This document shows, in pieces, positions 39,390-48,374 of a stretch of DNA of 64,000 bases; positions within the stretch are counted from its first letter, which is position 1; each line of letters begins with the position of its first letter. The stretch comes from an uncultured Granulosicoccaceae bacterium. Lineage in GTDB: Bacteria; Pseudomonadota; Gammaproteobacteria; CALCKW01. The stretch covers positions 1 to 64,000 of the forward strand of contig CALCKW010000012.1 in the NCBI GenBank assembly GCA_937965695.1, in the 5' to 3' direction. The notes below the pieces were generated by a model that saw nothing but the letters and a program-made list of their open reading frames with translations, was not told the origin of the DNA and searched no databases. The position numbers and the translations under genes were made by a program.

Positions 39390-40358
39390 ATGAGTACCGT
39401 GCAAGCCAACCCGATCGCTCTAGAGATGGATCACGTCAACACGACAATCGTCGAACGCCTGAAATCTGACGTTGTACTTATCAACCAACTCTCAGCCTAC
39501 ATTATCAACAGCGGCGGAAAGCGACTCAGACCGCAATTGGTCTTGCTTGCAGCCCTTGCTAGCGGCTACCAAGGCAAAGACCACCACACGACAGCAGCAG
39601 CGACTATCGAATTCATTCACACCGCTACGCTTCTGCATGACGATGTCGTCGACGACTCCAAACTCCGCCGCGGCCGCGACACAGCCAACGAGGTCTGGGG
39701 CAATGAAGCTGCGGTTTTAGTCGGCGATTTTCTGTATTCACGCGCCTTTGAAATGCTGGTTGAAATTGGCGACATGCGCATCATGGAAATCATGGCGAGC
39801 ACCACCAACCAAATCGCCGAAGGTGAGGTGATGCAACTGCTCAATGTCAACAACGCTGATATCACTGTTGATGAGTACCGCAAGGTCATTGAGGCGAAAA
39901 CCGCCAAATTGTTTGAAGCAGCTACTCGAGTCGGCGCCGTACTGGCGAACGGCTCAGGCGAGATGGAAGAAGCACTTGCCGCTTACGGCAGCCATCTGGG
40001 CATTGCATTTCAGCTTGTTGACGACGCGCTAGACTATAGCGGCGACAGCAAAGCCTTAGGTAAAAATGTCGGGGACGACCTCGCTGAAGGCAAGCCCACT
40101 CTTCCGCTCATTGCAGCCCTACAGAAAGCCACCGAATCAGAGCAAAAAATACTTCGTCACGCCATCGAAAACGGTGGTCGAGAACACATCGATGACGTAT
40201 TGAAAATCGTAGAGGCGACAGGCTCGCTGCAGACCACGCTCGAGATGGCCACTTCTGAGGCCGAGTTAGCAATACAGTCCCTTTCAAAATTACCTGCATC
40301 TAACTACAAGACGCTGCTAATCGAAATTGCCCATCAGGCCGCCACAAGGACCGTTTAA
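39390..40358 (+). CDS. ispB: Octaprenyl (polyprenyl) diphosphate synthase
   Basis: IspB makes the long isoprenoid side chain of quinones by adding isopentenyl diphosphate. The 322-residue protein has both aspartate-rich motifs, LLHDDVVDDSKLRRG (DD at 84-89) and QLVDDALDYSG near 208. GGKRLRP at residues 42-48 fits the family's substrate site. It is divergent from rplU, as in E. coli. Confidence 0.94.
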   Translation: MSTVQANPIALEMDHVNTTIVERLKSDVVLINQLSAYIINSGGKRLRPQLVLLAALASGYQGKDHHTTAAATIEFIHTATLLHDDVVDDSKLRRGRDTANEVWGNEAAVLVGDFLYSRAFEMLVEIGDMRIMEIMASTTNQIAEGEVMQLLNVNNADITVDEYRKVIEAKTAKLFEAATRVGAVLANGSGEMEEALAAYGSHLGIAFQLVDDALDYSGDSKALGKNVGDDLAEGKPTLPLIAALQKATESEQKILRHAIENGGREHIDDVLKIVEATGSLQTTLEMATSEAELAIQSLSKLPASNYKTLLIEIAHQAATRTV

Positions 40359-40391
40359 GCCGCCACCTAAATTTAGGACAAACGCGCGGCG

Positions 40392-41519
40392 CTATTCGGT
40401 TTCGGTCTCAACACTTTCTTCGAGGCCAGCGGCGGCAAACTGTACCGGCTGATCCAGCACACACGAACGATCCATACCGCGTCTCAGAGACTCCACACTG
40501 CAGTGGCTAAAGGCATAGCGCATGTCCGAGCGCAACGTTGCATTCATCATGCGACCATGGTCACCACATTGCGTGTCTAAATCATGCTCCGCACCGATGT
40601 TGTGCGCCAACTCGTGCGCAAAGGTAAACACATCACGATCAACCACGCGCGAAACGCCCACATCAAAGCCATCGGTGCGACAAATAGTATTGATGTACGC
40701 CAACCCAACGCGTTTATCCCTAAGCTCCGCACCGCTAAAAAGATGAACTGCCCCCTGACCGCGCGCAAGACTGACGTCACCCAAGCGATAATTGCGAAAC
40801 ACAGTCAACAATTGATCTATATCGCCTTGTAAGGCTCGCATCGGATCTTTGCTGGGATCGACAATGAGTCGAGCAACACGCAGCTCTAATCGCAGGCCTA
40901 GTTGCTCTTGGTACAAACCGTCCACCGTGTTTACGACGGTGAGCGCCCTGCTTAGTCCCTGCTCACCGTGCGCTTCGTTGTAGAGAGTATCTAAAACAAT
41001 CGATATTGGAAGCACTTTTAGACCCACACCAGCCAAACCACCGACTAAATGCTGCTGCAGAATTTCATTAAAAACTTCGTGGCTGTCAGTCGCCAAGTCA
41101 CTGGCCAGCAGCCCACCACTCGCCGCGTCATATTCGATCAAATATAAACGGTCACCGATACGGATAACTCCCTCTGGGCGATCGTCGTTCCAACTCAATC
41201 TCGCCCAACTGCCTTCAACCCCAAGCACGGTGCCTTGGTAGTGTACTGGGTCCACGGAGTTTACAAACGCATCTTCAAACATAACCACTGAAGCACTAGC
41301 CATCACTTCACTGGGCTCCAAAACTAGCTCGATCTCCCGGCCGCGAATAGATAGCGACAAATATTCAATTTGCTGCGGCTGAGCAAAGCCTTTCTCTCCA
41401 CCCGAATACACGGTTGATTCAATAATCTTTACAGGGAGGCGCGCCTCGGCCGGAATGGGGGTGCAAGCACCCAACAGCACAATGGACATCAAGCCCAAGC
41501 AGAAGACGAAGAAGCGCAT
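40392..41519 (-). CDS. Metzincin zinc protease, predicted lipoprotein (reprolysin/M12-like)
   Basis: The 375-residue protein begins with a lipoprotein signal (LLGAC, lipid-bearing Cys19). The catalytic domain (~165-345) carries HELAHNIGAEHD, with zinc ligands H302, H306 and H312 and catalytic E303. A likely Met-turn, RMMNATL, follows near 323-329. This is the full metzincin signature, resembling M12B/reprolysin-type proteases. Residues ~30-160 form an N-terminal domain that could be an inhibitory propeptide or a beta-rich module. Cysteines near 280, 318 and 337 suggest disulfides, fitting the periplasm or cell surface. The target is unknown. Confidence 0.78.
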   Translation of the reverse strand: MRFFVFCLGLMSIVLLGACTPIPAEARLPVKIIESTVYSGGEKGFAQPQQIEYLSLSIRGREIELVLEPSEVMASASVVMFEDAFVNSVDPVHYQGTVLGVEGSWARLSWNDDRPEGVIRIGDRLYLIEYDAASGGLLASDLATDSHEVFNEILQQHLVGGLAGVGLKVLPISIVLDTLYNEAHGEQGLSRALTVVNTVDGLYQEQLGLRLELRVARLIVDPSKDPMRALQGDIDQLLTVFRNYRLGDVSLARGQGAVHLFSGAELRDKRVGLAYINTICRTDGFDVGVSRVVDRDVFTFAHELAHNIGAEHDLDTQCGDHGRMMNATLRSDMRYAFSHCSVESLRRGMDRSCVLDQPVQFAAAGLEESVETETE

Positions 41520-41657
41520 TCAAGCAAACCGTTCTTTTTAGAAGGGCTTGAATACTAAGCAGGTAAATCAAGACGAATAGAGACACAGATCTCATTCCAA
41601 AACAGGTACCTAATGAGCGCCGAGGAAATCGAAGGCTATGCTTCAGAAACGATACAC

Positions 41658-42230
41658 TTAACGCAGGTCTCTTTGTGAAACGTCTAGTAATCGCGATTGA
41701 CCGAGCGCAAGACCATCGAGATCCCAGGGCCCAATGCGCGAGCGCAACAAACGCAATGTAGGAAAGCCCACGGCCGCTGTCATGCGACGAACTTGCCGAT
41801 TTCGCCCTTCACGCAATACCAATTCCAGCCATGCGGTGGGAATAGACTGCCGAAACCGTACGGGCGGATTTCGCGGCCACAACCAGCTTGGCTCTTCAAT
41901 CAGTTTGGCCTCGCAAGGCTTGGTCATGCCGTCTTTTAGCCGCACACCTGCCCGAAGCTGACGCAACGCCTCAGCACCTGGTACTCCCTCGACTTGCACT
42001 AAGTAAGTTTTAGGCATCTTGCGTTTTGGATGCGCTATGCGGTGCTGTAAAGGACCGTGATTGGTGAGCAACAACAACCCCTCGCTGTCTCGATCCAAAC
42101 GACCAGCTGGGTAATACCCAGGTCGCTGAATGAAATCCGCCAAGGTTGGATGGTTATGCTCAGGCGTGAACTGACTGAGCACACCAAAAGGCTTGTTCAG
42201 CAACAAAATTGAAGGGTCCTGGTCACTCAT
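41658..42230 (-). CDS. rluE: 23S rRNA pseudouridine synthase RluE
   Basis: This enzyme isomerises U2457 of 23S rRNA. The 190-residue protein has the RsuA-family catalytic motif AGRLDRDSEGLLLLTN (Asp near residue 44) and REGRNRQVRRM near 150. It lacks an S4 domain, like RluE. I chose ATG 42230, which overlaps the xni stop in ATGA; it is the last gene of an M48-xni-rluE unit. Confidence 0.88.
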   Translation of the reverse strand: MSDQDPSILLLNKPFGVLSQFTPEHNHPTLADFIQRPGYYPAGRLDRDSEGLLLLTNHGPLQHRIAHPKRKMPKTYLVQVEGVPGAEALRQLRAGVRLKDGMTKPCEAKLIEEPSWLWPRNPPVRFRQSIPTAWLELVLREGRNRQVRRMTAAVGFPTLRLLRSRIGPWDLDGLALGQSRLLDVSQRDLR

Positions 42231-43141
42231 GACAACACTTCGCTCCATCGCTCAATCAGCTGTGGTGGCAAAGCTAAAGCTTCCGCCATTGAACGCCAAT
42301 CCGAGGGAGGGTTTAGCGCAAGAGATGCAATCGTTTGAGGCATGTCAGGCACGGGCAGAACGCCGGTTAATCGCCGTGATGCCATCACCGTCGACCAGTA
42401 TTCTTTTAACACCGGAGCAATCACGGTAGCCCCTCGAAACTTCATACTCGACACAGCATCTAAATTGTTAGCCAAAGTTTGAAGGTCTCCCCATTTAACT
42501 AACAAGCGCGCCGCCATCCGAGGACCGAGCCCAGGCACACCGTCAATGTTATCCACCTTATCACCGCACAAGGCTAACAAGTCGGCGACTTGCTCCGGCT
42601 TTACACCTAACCGTTTTTGTAGCCGCCCGTATTGCAATCGACGGCCTTTACTTGGCTCCCACAACTCGTCTCCCGGCCTTATAACTTGCGCCAAATCTTT
42701 ATCGGCCGTGACCACTGTAACGGGCAAATGTCGCAACTTGGCTAGCGAAGCCAATGCTGCAATAACATCATCTGCTTCATGTCCAGCTCGCTCAATTTGC
42801 ACCACACCAATGGCGTCGCACCAATCACGGCATTGCGCAAACTGACTAACAAGCTCGGGCGGACGTGACTTGCGATGCTGCTTGTAGCGCGGGTCTATGG
42901 CGCGCCGCGAAGCAGCGTTATCCACTGGATCAAAAGCACATGCAATCAGCTGTGGTTGCTCTGATTCAAAAATCTCCAAAAGAGACTCGATAAACCCATG
43001 CACCGCATTAGCTTGCACACCGCACCGATCAACCGTTGTTGAAGGCAACTCACGGAAACCACGATAAACGTAAATACTGGCGTCTATCAGGTAAACACGA
43101 CCATTACTCGAACCGAGTAATTCAGATTCGTCAAAGCTCAC
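42227..43141 (-). CDS. xni: 5'-3' exonuclease / flap endonuclease (Xni, ExoIX-like)
   Basis: The 304-residue protein matches the 5'-nuclease domain of DNA polymerase I without the polymerase. It has the metal-binding acids VYLIDASIYVYRG (near 17), CAFDP (near 68), AGHEADDVIA (near 118) and VTADKDLAQ (near 145). The helix-hairpin-helix DGVPGLGPRMAARLL follows near 200. The start is GTG, overlapping the protease stop by four bases, and its own stop overlaps rluE. Size and lone domain point to Xni rather than a PolI fragment. Confidence 0.85.
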   Translation of the reverse strand: MSFDESELLGSSNGRVYLIDASIYVYRGFRELPSTTVDRCGVQANAVHGFIESLLEIFESEQPQLIACAFDPVDNAASRRAIDPRYKQHRKSRPPELVSQFAQCRDWCDAIGVVQIERAGHEADDVIAALASLAKLRHLPVTVVTADKDLAQVIRPGDELWEPSKGRRLQYGRLQKRLGVKPEQVADLLALCGDKVDNIDGVPGLGPRMAARLLVKWGDLQTLANNLDAVSSMKFRGATVIAPVLKEYWSTVMASRRLTGVLPVPDMPQTIASLALNPPSDWRSMAEALALPPQLIERWSEVLS

Positions 43142-44595
43142 TTAATGATCTTTACCGTTTCCCCGCTGCGCGGCTCACCATTGGGATAGACGCCGTTGAT
43201 CAAACGCAACTGCTCTACTTTGTAGCTTTCTAGAGAAGAGCTTCGCGCCAGTTTCTCAAAGGACTCACCCCGACGCACCCTATGCAGCTTCACCCGGCGC
43301 GGTGCGGCGTTAGCACGATCCCGCCGACTCAACTTGGACATACTTTGGCTGATCGCATCGAATTCTCGTTTGAAGGATTTAAACAGGCGCGGCTCCTTTG
43401 CCGCTGAAATAAATAACCACGCCGACTTATCCCTGAACCACACAGTAAATAACGCCGCTCCAGATTGACCCCAAGGCAATTTAGGCACTTCCACAATTTG
43501 CTGATAGCCTTGCATTCCATTAGCTCTCAGTTTGCGGCCTCCACCTGCTTTAGGGAGCTCCAGCACCGAGGCCAAGTATTCCGCTGGAGACCTTGCCTTG
43601 CCAATTGGCTGAGCTGTCATCTCTGTGTAAGCGTTTTCGCCATCCCGCACAAACACCAACTTGCTCGGACTATTTTTAATGGCCCACTTACTGGGTGCTG
43701 AAACTTTTAAATCTAAGGGCCCGTGGTAAAAAACATTTTTACGCACCACACCCTGTTCCAGGCTATCGCCGAAGACCATCCCATCGAGCAATTTAAGATA
43801 TCGATCTTTTCCCTCATCAACCGTAGGCACACCACCCGCGTATTTACGTGCAGCACGGACAACCTCTTTTAGGCGGGTATCGTTTCTTGGGTGACTCGCA
43901 AATAAACCATGATAGGCACGAGGTTCACGGCCCTCTGTTTTAGCAATATCACGATCAAAAACCTCTTGGTCTTTTAAGACACCCACCACATCGATCATGA
44001 ATTCGGGGTTGCGGCCTGTAAGTGCCAAATACTCAGCGCCCAGTCGATCAGCTTCCAATTCATGATCTCTACCATAACCACTGACCAACGCTTGCGACGC
44101 GGTGCCGATGATATCGTTGTATTGACCTTTGGTGCCGATAGCTACGGCTGCACCTAGCAGACCCGTTAGCGCCTGAGTGCTTTGTTGGCGCACACCGTGC
44201 CGAGCAGTGACGTGTCCGATCTCATGCCCCAGCACACCTGCAAGCTCAGCCTCAGAATTCATATAGGCCATGATGCCGCGAGTCACGTAGATGTAACCAC
44301 CCGGTAGTGCAAAAGCATTTATCTGGGGGCTGTCAACCACCGTGAAAGTGAACTTCAAGTTATTCCGATGGCTTTTAGCGGCAAGGGCCTGGCCGATACC
44401 ATTGACGTACCTTTGCAAACGCTCGTCTTTGTAACGCGGGTATTGCTTGAGAATCTGGGGATGTGATTGCTTGCCAAGCGCAATTTCTTGCTGCTCTGAC
44501 ATCAACACCAAATTATTTTTACCGGTAACTGGGTTTGCTGCGCACCCAGCTAATGCTGTCAATGTTAATGCCACCGCCAATTGCACAAACTTCAT
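43138..44595 (-). CDS. M48-family metalloprotease lipoprotein with C-terminal LysM-like domain
   Basis: This is a 485-residue predicted outer-membrane lipoprotein (LAGC, Cys18). The M48 protease domain (~35-260) has HEIGH at 124-128 and the third-ligand region HELEAD near 178. A middle domain of unknown role (~300-420) is followed by a LysM-like segment at ~435-485 (VRRGESFEKLA ... LRLINGV). Relatives such as BepA and LoiP act in outer-membrane protein quality control, so a similar envelope role is likely. I chose ATG 44595, where the signal starts; the longer reading adds an unrelated 31 residues. Its stop overlaps the xni start. Confidence 0.85.
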   Translation of the reverse strand: MKFVQLAVALTLTALAGCAANPVTGKNNLVLMSEQQEIALGKQSHPQILKQYPRYKDERLQRYVNGIGQALAAKSHRNNLKFTFTVVDSPQINAFALPGGYIYVTRGIMAYMNSEAELAGVLGHEIGHVTARHGVRQQSTQALTGLLGAAVAIGTKGQYNDIIGTASQALVSGYGRDHELEADRLGAEYLALTGRNPEFMIDVVGVLKDQEVFDRDIAKTEGREPRAYHGLFASHPRNDTRLKEVVRAARKYAGGVPTVDEGKDRYLKLLDGMVFGDSLEQGVVRKNVFYHGPLDLKVSAPSKWAIKNSPSKLVFVRDGENAYTEMTAQPIGKARSPAEYLASVLELPKAGGGRKLRANGMQGYQQIVEVPKLPWGQSGAALFTVWFRDKSAWLFISAAKEPRLFKSFKREFDAISQSMSKLSRRDRANAAPRRVKLHRVRRGESFEKLARSSSLESYKVEQLRLINGVYPNGEPRSGETVKIIK

Positions 44596-44774
44596 CAGAT
44601 CCCCACCCCGCTTCTCAGTTATTTCAAATAAGCAAACGCCCCTCAAGTGTACCGCTAGAACTCGGTTACGCGCTGACAAATCATTCATATAGAGCCGTTT
44701 CCTGCAGTATTAAGGTGCTTTAGCGCAAAACCAAAATCACCACCACGATCAAAACGTCATTTATATCTAGACAT

Positions 44775-44800
44775 AAAAAACCCCACTAAGAAGCGGGGCT
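44775..44800 (-). terminator. Terminator of rpmE
   Basis: CCCC/GGGG arms with a ten-base loop have a T run on the minus strand (A run at 44775-44780). It lies about 60 bases past the rpmE stop. Confidence 0.75.
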
Positions 44801-44819
44801 TTGGGTCTCGAGCGAATCA

Positions 44820-44840
44820 GCTGGCGCTAACGGCGCCAGC
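44820..44840. repeat. Perfect 8-bp hairpin after rpmE
   Basis: GCTGGCGC and GCGCCAGC flank a five-base loop, 19 bases beyond the rpmE stop and before its terminator. It could protect the 3' end of the message. Confidence 0.6.
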
Positions 44841-44858
44841 GATCACTTGGCAACAGCA

Positions 44859-45062
44859 CTACTTGCCGCCGAAACGGCGACGGAACTTGTCAACCTGACC
44901 GGCAGAGTCAACGATCTTCTGCTTACCGGTGTAGAAGGGATGACACTGTGAGCAAACTTCAACGCCCAAGTCTTTGCCCATAGTTGAGCGAGTCTTGAAG
45001 TTGTTGCCGCAACTGCAGGTAACGTTGATCTCATCGTATGCTGGATGGATTTCAGCTTTCAT
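44859..45062 (-). CDS. rpmE: Ribosomal protein L31 (zinc-binding type)
   Basis: This 67-residue large-subunit protein has cysteines C16, C18, C37 and C40, which bind zinc in the C-plus form of L31 (as in E. coli RpmE). It stands alone with its own terminator. Confidence 0.96.
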   Translation of the reverse strand: MKAEIHPAYDEINVTCSCGNNFKTRSTMGKDLGVEVCSQCHPFYTGKQKIVDSAGQVDKFRRRFGGK

Positions 45063-45273
45063 GGCGACACTTCCAATTCGAGGTGGAAAAACAGGGCATT
45101 CTACTCGTACTCATTAACTAAAAGCAAGGCCCGTTCTATCTTTAATTAAATTCCTAGGCCTTACTAAGCCTTAAAACGTGCACTACTAGGCACTTTACCA
45201 CTAAGTAAGTTGGCCTCTCTGGGCTGGGGACATAGTATGGGCTAAGTTAAAAACTCAAGAGCGAACTCACACC

Positions 45274-45636
45274 GTGCACACAATAAGCAAATACCTCTGG
45301 GGCAGCCTACTTCTGCTCTGTGCCATTGTTCTCGCTGCCTGGTGGGCGCTTCAACAAGGTGGCGGCAAATTGCCAAGCCAAGTGTTGGAGCAGATAGGCT
45401 CCCACATTGAAAAAAACACACCTGACATCCAGATGCCGGATATCGCCGCAGCCTTGCCCGATGTGAGCATTCCAGATGTTGGTATTCCTGAAGTCAGCTT
45501 GCCTGAGGTTATCAGTCCGTTGCCAAACACCTTGACCTACTATCGCTGGACTGACAGAAATGGCAATACGGGCTATTCAAAAGTACTTCCAGAGCAAGTT
45601 AGCTCGTACGAAACCATTGTTCTAAACGGCGAATAG
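45274..45636 (+). CDS. Membrane-anchored protein with PD/PE repeats and a DUF4124-like end
   Basis: This 120-residue protein of unknown function starts at GTG. Residues ~8-26 form one membrane helix. Then comes a low-complexity stretch of short repeats (MPDIAAALPDVSIPDVGIPE, SLPEV), likely an extended periplasmic spacer. The end, YYRWTDRNGNTGYSKVLPE (~89-107), resembles the DUF4124 pattern (YKW-D-G--HYSD-P). The 210-base gap upstream holds its promoter; rpmE lies on the other strand. No partner gene is suggested by the neighbours. Confidence 0.65.
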   Translation: MHTISKYLWGSLLLLCAIVLAAWWALQQGGGKLPSQVLEQIGSHIEKNTPDIQMPDIAAALPDVSIPDVGIPEVSLPEVISPLPNTLTYYRWTDRNGNTGYSKVLPEQVSSYETIVLNGE

Positions 45637-45692
45637 AATACGATCTCTTCCCCTCAACCCTAAATAGGGTGCCGAGGGCTCTACCAAGTGGC

Positions 45693-46838
45693 TCAATGTG
45701 CGGCCAGAAAAGCTTGAAGCACGTCGTCTAAATAGTTCAAGCCCAGAGCAGTACAGGCAATACGGCCACTGTCCGCAGGCTGCAATAATTCTCGCTGTTC
45801 CAAAGAGCCTAACTGTTGCTGAATGCTCGAAAAATCCAACCCAGTGCGCGCTTCAAACAACGCCGACTCTACACCGCCAACCAACCTCAGAGCGTTTAGC
45901 ATAAATTCGAAAGACAGTTGATCACGCTCAATCAAGAAACGCTCTCCAGTCGGGTCGATCTCTTGCATATATTGCCTAGGGTGCCGCTGTTTCCACACTC
46001 GCCAGATTTCTCGACCAACGGACAATTTGCCGTGTGCACCTGCGCCTGCTGCCAGATAATCGCCAAACTGCCAGTAATTCAAATTGTGCCTACACAGCGC
46101 GCCAGACTTGGCAAATGCAGACACCTCATACCGTGCGTAATCCGAGGAAGCTAATATCTGCAATCCCTCCGCATGAAGATCTGCCAGCGAATCATCGTCG
46201 GGCAGACCTGCTGGCACCTGACGGTGAAACAACGTATTTGGCTCTAACGTTAATTGGTACCAAGATATATGTTCAGGCTGCAAATCTATGAGCTGCTGTA
46301 AATCCGCCAACGCAGCTTGAGTGCTTTGTTGTGGCAGCCCAAACATCATATCTAGATTTATATTTTCGAATCCGGCACCACGTGCCATGTCGTAGGCTCT
46401 GCGTGCTTCATCAGCCCCATGTACTCTCCCCAACAATTTTAGTGAATTATCGCAGAGACTTTGCACACCGAGCGACAATCGATTAACGCCAGCATTTCGA
46501 TAAGCGGCAAAGCGGGAAGACTCAGCTGTGCCAGGGTTGGCTTCCATAGTGATTTCACAATCACTACCAAGCGCAATCATATCCCGAACGCCGTCCAACA
46601 AGGACTGCAATGCCTCACCGCTAAACAAACTGGGTGTGCCACCCCCAATAAAAATAGAACTAAGCTCTCGATCAGGTGCGCGCGCCACTTCAGCACGCAA
46701 GTCTGAGAGAACCGCGGCAACGTACTGCTTTTCAGGCAGCACTTCGGCAGCAGTGTGACTATTAAAGTCGCAGTAGGGACACTTGCGTACACACCAGGGG
46801 ATGTGCAGATATAACGCCAGTGGTGGATTTTCGATCAA
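45693..46838 (-). CDS. hemW: HemW: radical-SAM haem chaperone
   Basis: The 381-residue radical-SAM protein is of the HemN/HemW group. The cluster motif CVRKCPYCDF (C16, C20, C23) is followed by GGGTPSLF near 66 and EANPGT near 99. The short N-terminus (ALYLHIPWCV) is the HemW form, lacking the extra N-terminal residues of true coproporphyrinogen oxidase HemN. HemW inserts haem into target proteins. The start is TTG, overlapping the rdgB stop; the rdgB-hemW order is conserved in gammaproteobacteria. Confidence 0.9.
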   Translation of the reverse strand: MIENPPLALYLHIPWCVRKCPYCDFNSHTAAEVLPEKQYVAAVLSDLRAEVARAPDRELSSIFIGGGTPSLFSGEALQSLLDGVRDMIALGSDCEITMEANPGTAESSRFAAYRNAGVNRLSLGVQSLCDNSLKLLGRVHGADEARRAYDMARGAGFENINLDMMFGLPQQSTQAALADLQQLIDLQPEHISWYQLTLEPNTLFHRQVPAGLPDDDSLADLHAEGLQILASSDYARYEVSAFAKSGALCRHNLNYWQFGDYLAAGAGAHGKLSVGREIWRVWKQRHPRQYMQEIDPTGERFLIERDQLSFEFMLNALRLVGGVESALFEARTGLDFSSIQQQLGSLEQRELLQPADSGRIACTALGLNYLDDVLQAFLAAH

Positions 46839-47458
46839 GGGTATCTTGCCAGTATTTTTCCCAAACTAGGTACAAAATCGGCCAGCGCTAGTGCTCGATG
46901 GCTGACAGCCCGTTTTTGATCTGGCGACAACTGGGCAGCTGTGCAATCCATCCCTTCAGGGATGAAAATGGGGTCATAACCAAAACCGCCTTCTCCTGCA
47001 ATTGCCTGTGCAATGTTTCCGCGCCAACGCCCTTGCGCTATTAACGGTACAGGGTCGTCCGTGTGCGCTACAAATGCCAAAACACAATAAAACCAAGCAC
47101 TGCGCGGTGAATGATTTTCCATTGATGCCAATAGCTTTTGCACATTACTGGCATCCGTTGCATCAACACCCGCATAACGCGCGGAATAAATACCTGGGGC
47201 TCCACCCAGAGCTTCCACGGCCAGTCCTGAGTCATCGGCTACGGCGGGCAGGCCGGTGTGTGCGGCAGCATGGCGAGCTTTAAGAATAGCGTTCTCAACA
47301 AAACTCAGACCGGTTTCGTCAGCGTCGCTTACACCGAATTCTGCTTGAGCCTTAACGATCCAACCGGTTTCAGCCAAGCACGATGAGAGCTCTCCTACTT
47401 TACCCGTGTTGCTCGTGGCAAGCACAAGCGTTTTCTTCGAGCTAATTTGATCTGGCAT
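46835..47458 (-). CDS. rdgB: Non-canonical purine NTP pyrophosphatase (RdgB/HAM1)
   Basis: The enzyme removes dITP, XTP and similar damaged nucleotides. The 207-residue protein has the substrate-binding ATSNTGKVGEL near residue 15, ADDSGLAVEALGGAPGIYSARYAG near 70, and GFGYDPIFIPEG near 150, all diagnostic. I prefer ATG 47458; a GTG four codons upstream is also possible. Its stop overlaps the hemW start. Confidence 0.94.
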   Translation of the reverse strand: MPDQISSKKTLVLATSNTGKVGELSSCLAETGWIVKAQAEFGVSDADETGLSFVENAILKARHAAAHTGLPAVADDSGLAVEALGGAPGIYSARYAGVDATDASNVQKLLASMENHSPRSAWFYCVLAFVAHTDDPVPLIAQGRWRGNIAQAIAGEGGFGYDPIFIPEGMDCTAAQLSPDQKRAVSHRALALADFVPSLGKILARYP

Positions 47459-47520
47459 GTGAAACTTCACTCAGCAATTGCTATAAATTGGACTGATCAT
47501 ACAGCGCATCAGCATGCATG

Positions 47521-47541
47521 AAAACGCGCTTGTAGCGCGTT
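47521..47541 (-). terminator. Weak terminator after xylG
   Basis: AACGCGC and GCGCGTT flank a five-base loop with a run of four T on the minus strand, 57 bases past the xylG stop. Confidence 0.5.
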
Positions 47542-47597
47542 AGAGAAGAAGTTGAGTCAGCCCAAAGCATGGTGAGCAACGCGCTCACCCAAACACG

Positions 47598-48362
47598 CTA
47601 AGCCTCGACCCTTGTTTCTCCTGGGCGCTTGCCCAAGATAATCATGCTCAACAGTTCGTCATCAGTCACGTCTGCGATATTCACCGTATCGACCAACTTG
47701 CCATTTTTCATGACACTGGCGCGATCACAAAGATCCATTACGTCGTGCACGTCGTGACTGATTAAAAATATTCCAATCCCTTCAGCTTTAAGTTGCTTGA
47801 TCAACTCGCTGACCATTTGTGTTTCTTGCGGGCCAAGAGCAGCGGTCGGCTCATCCATAATCAGTATGCGAGCATTGAAATAAACAGCCCGTGCAATTGC
47901 CACTGACTGACGTTGGCCGCCAGACAACGCAGACACAGGCTCTGCGAATTTTCGAAAGTTGGGGTTTAGTCGCGCCATTATTTTGCGCGTTTCAGCTTCC
48001 ATCGCGTCATCATCAACCGTACCAAATGCGGTCAATAATTCGCGGCCCAAAAACAAATTACTGGCTGCATCTAAATTATCAGCCAATGCTAGCGTTTGGT
48101 AAATTGTTTCAATGTTGTACGATCTCGCATCGCGTGGATTTTTGATCTCCGCGCGCTCACCATTGACACGAATCTCCCCGCCGTCTCCAACATAAGCGCC
48201 AGACAACATTTTTATCAATGTCGACTTACCCGCACCGTTGTGCCCTAAAAGACCAACAACTTCCCCTGGGTACAAATCGACCGACACATCGTCCACCGCA
48301 TGAACACCGCCAAAGGCGATAGACATGTTTTTCAATTCTACTAAAGGCGTTTGCGCATTCAT
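47598..48362 (-). CDS. xylG: Sugar ABC transporter ATPase, single-domain XylG type
   Basis: The 254-residue protein has one complete ATPase domain: Walker [10 protein letters not shown] near 38, signature [13 protein letters not shown] near 142, and Walker [12 protein letters not shown] near 164. Classic XylG of E. coli has two fused domains (~510 residues), so this is the half-size form seen in some xylose and fructose systems and should work as a homodimer. AGGAG precedes the ATG. It lies last in the xylF-xylH-xylG unit. Confidence 0.86.
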   Translation of the reverse strand: MNAQTPLVELKNMSIAFGGVHAVDDVSVDLYPGEVVGLLGHNGAGKSTLIKMLSGAYVGDGGEIRVNGERAEIKNPRDARSYNIETIYQTLALADNLDAASNLFLGRELLTAFGTVDDDAMEAETRKIMARLNPNFRKFAEPVSALSGGQRQSVAIARAVYFNARILIMDEPTAALGPQETQMVSELIKQLKAEGIGIFLISHDVHDVMDLCDRASVMKNGKLVDTVNIADVTDDELLSMIILGKRPGETRVEA

Positions 48363-48374
48363 TCTTGTGTACTC

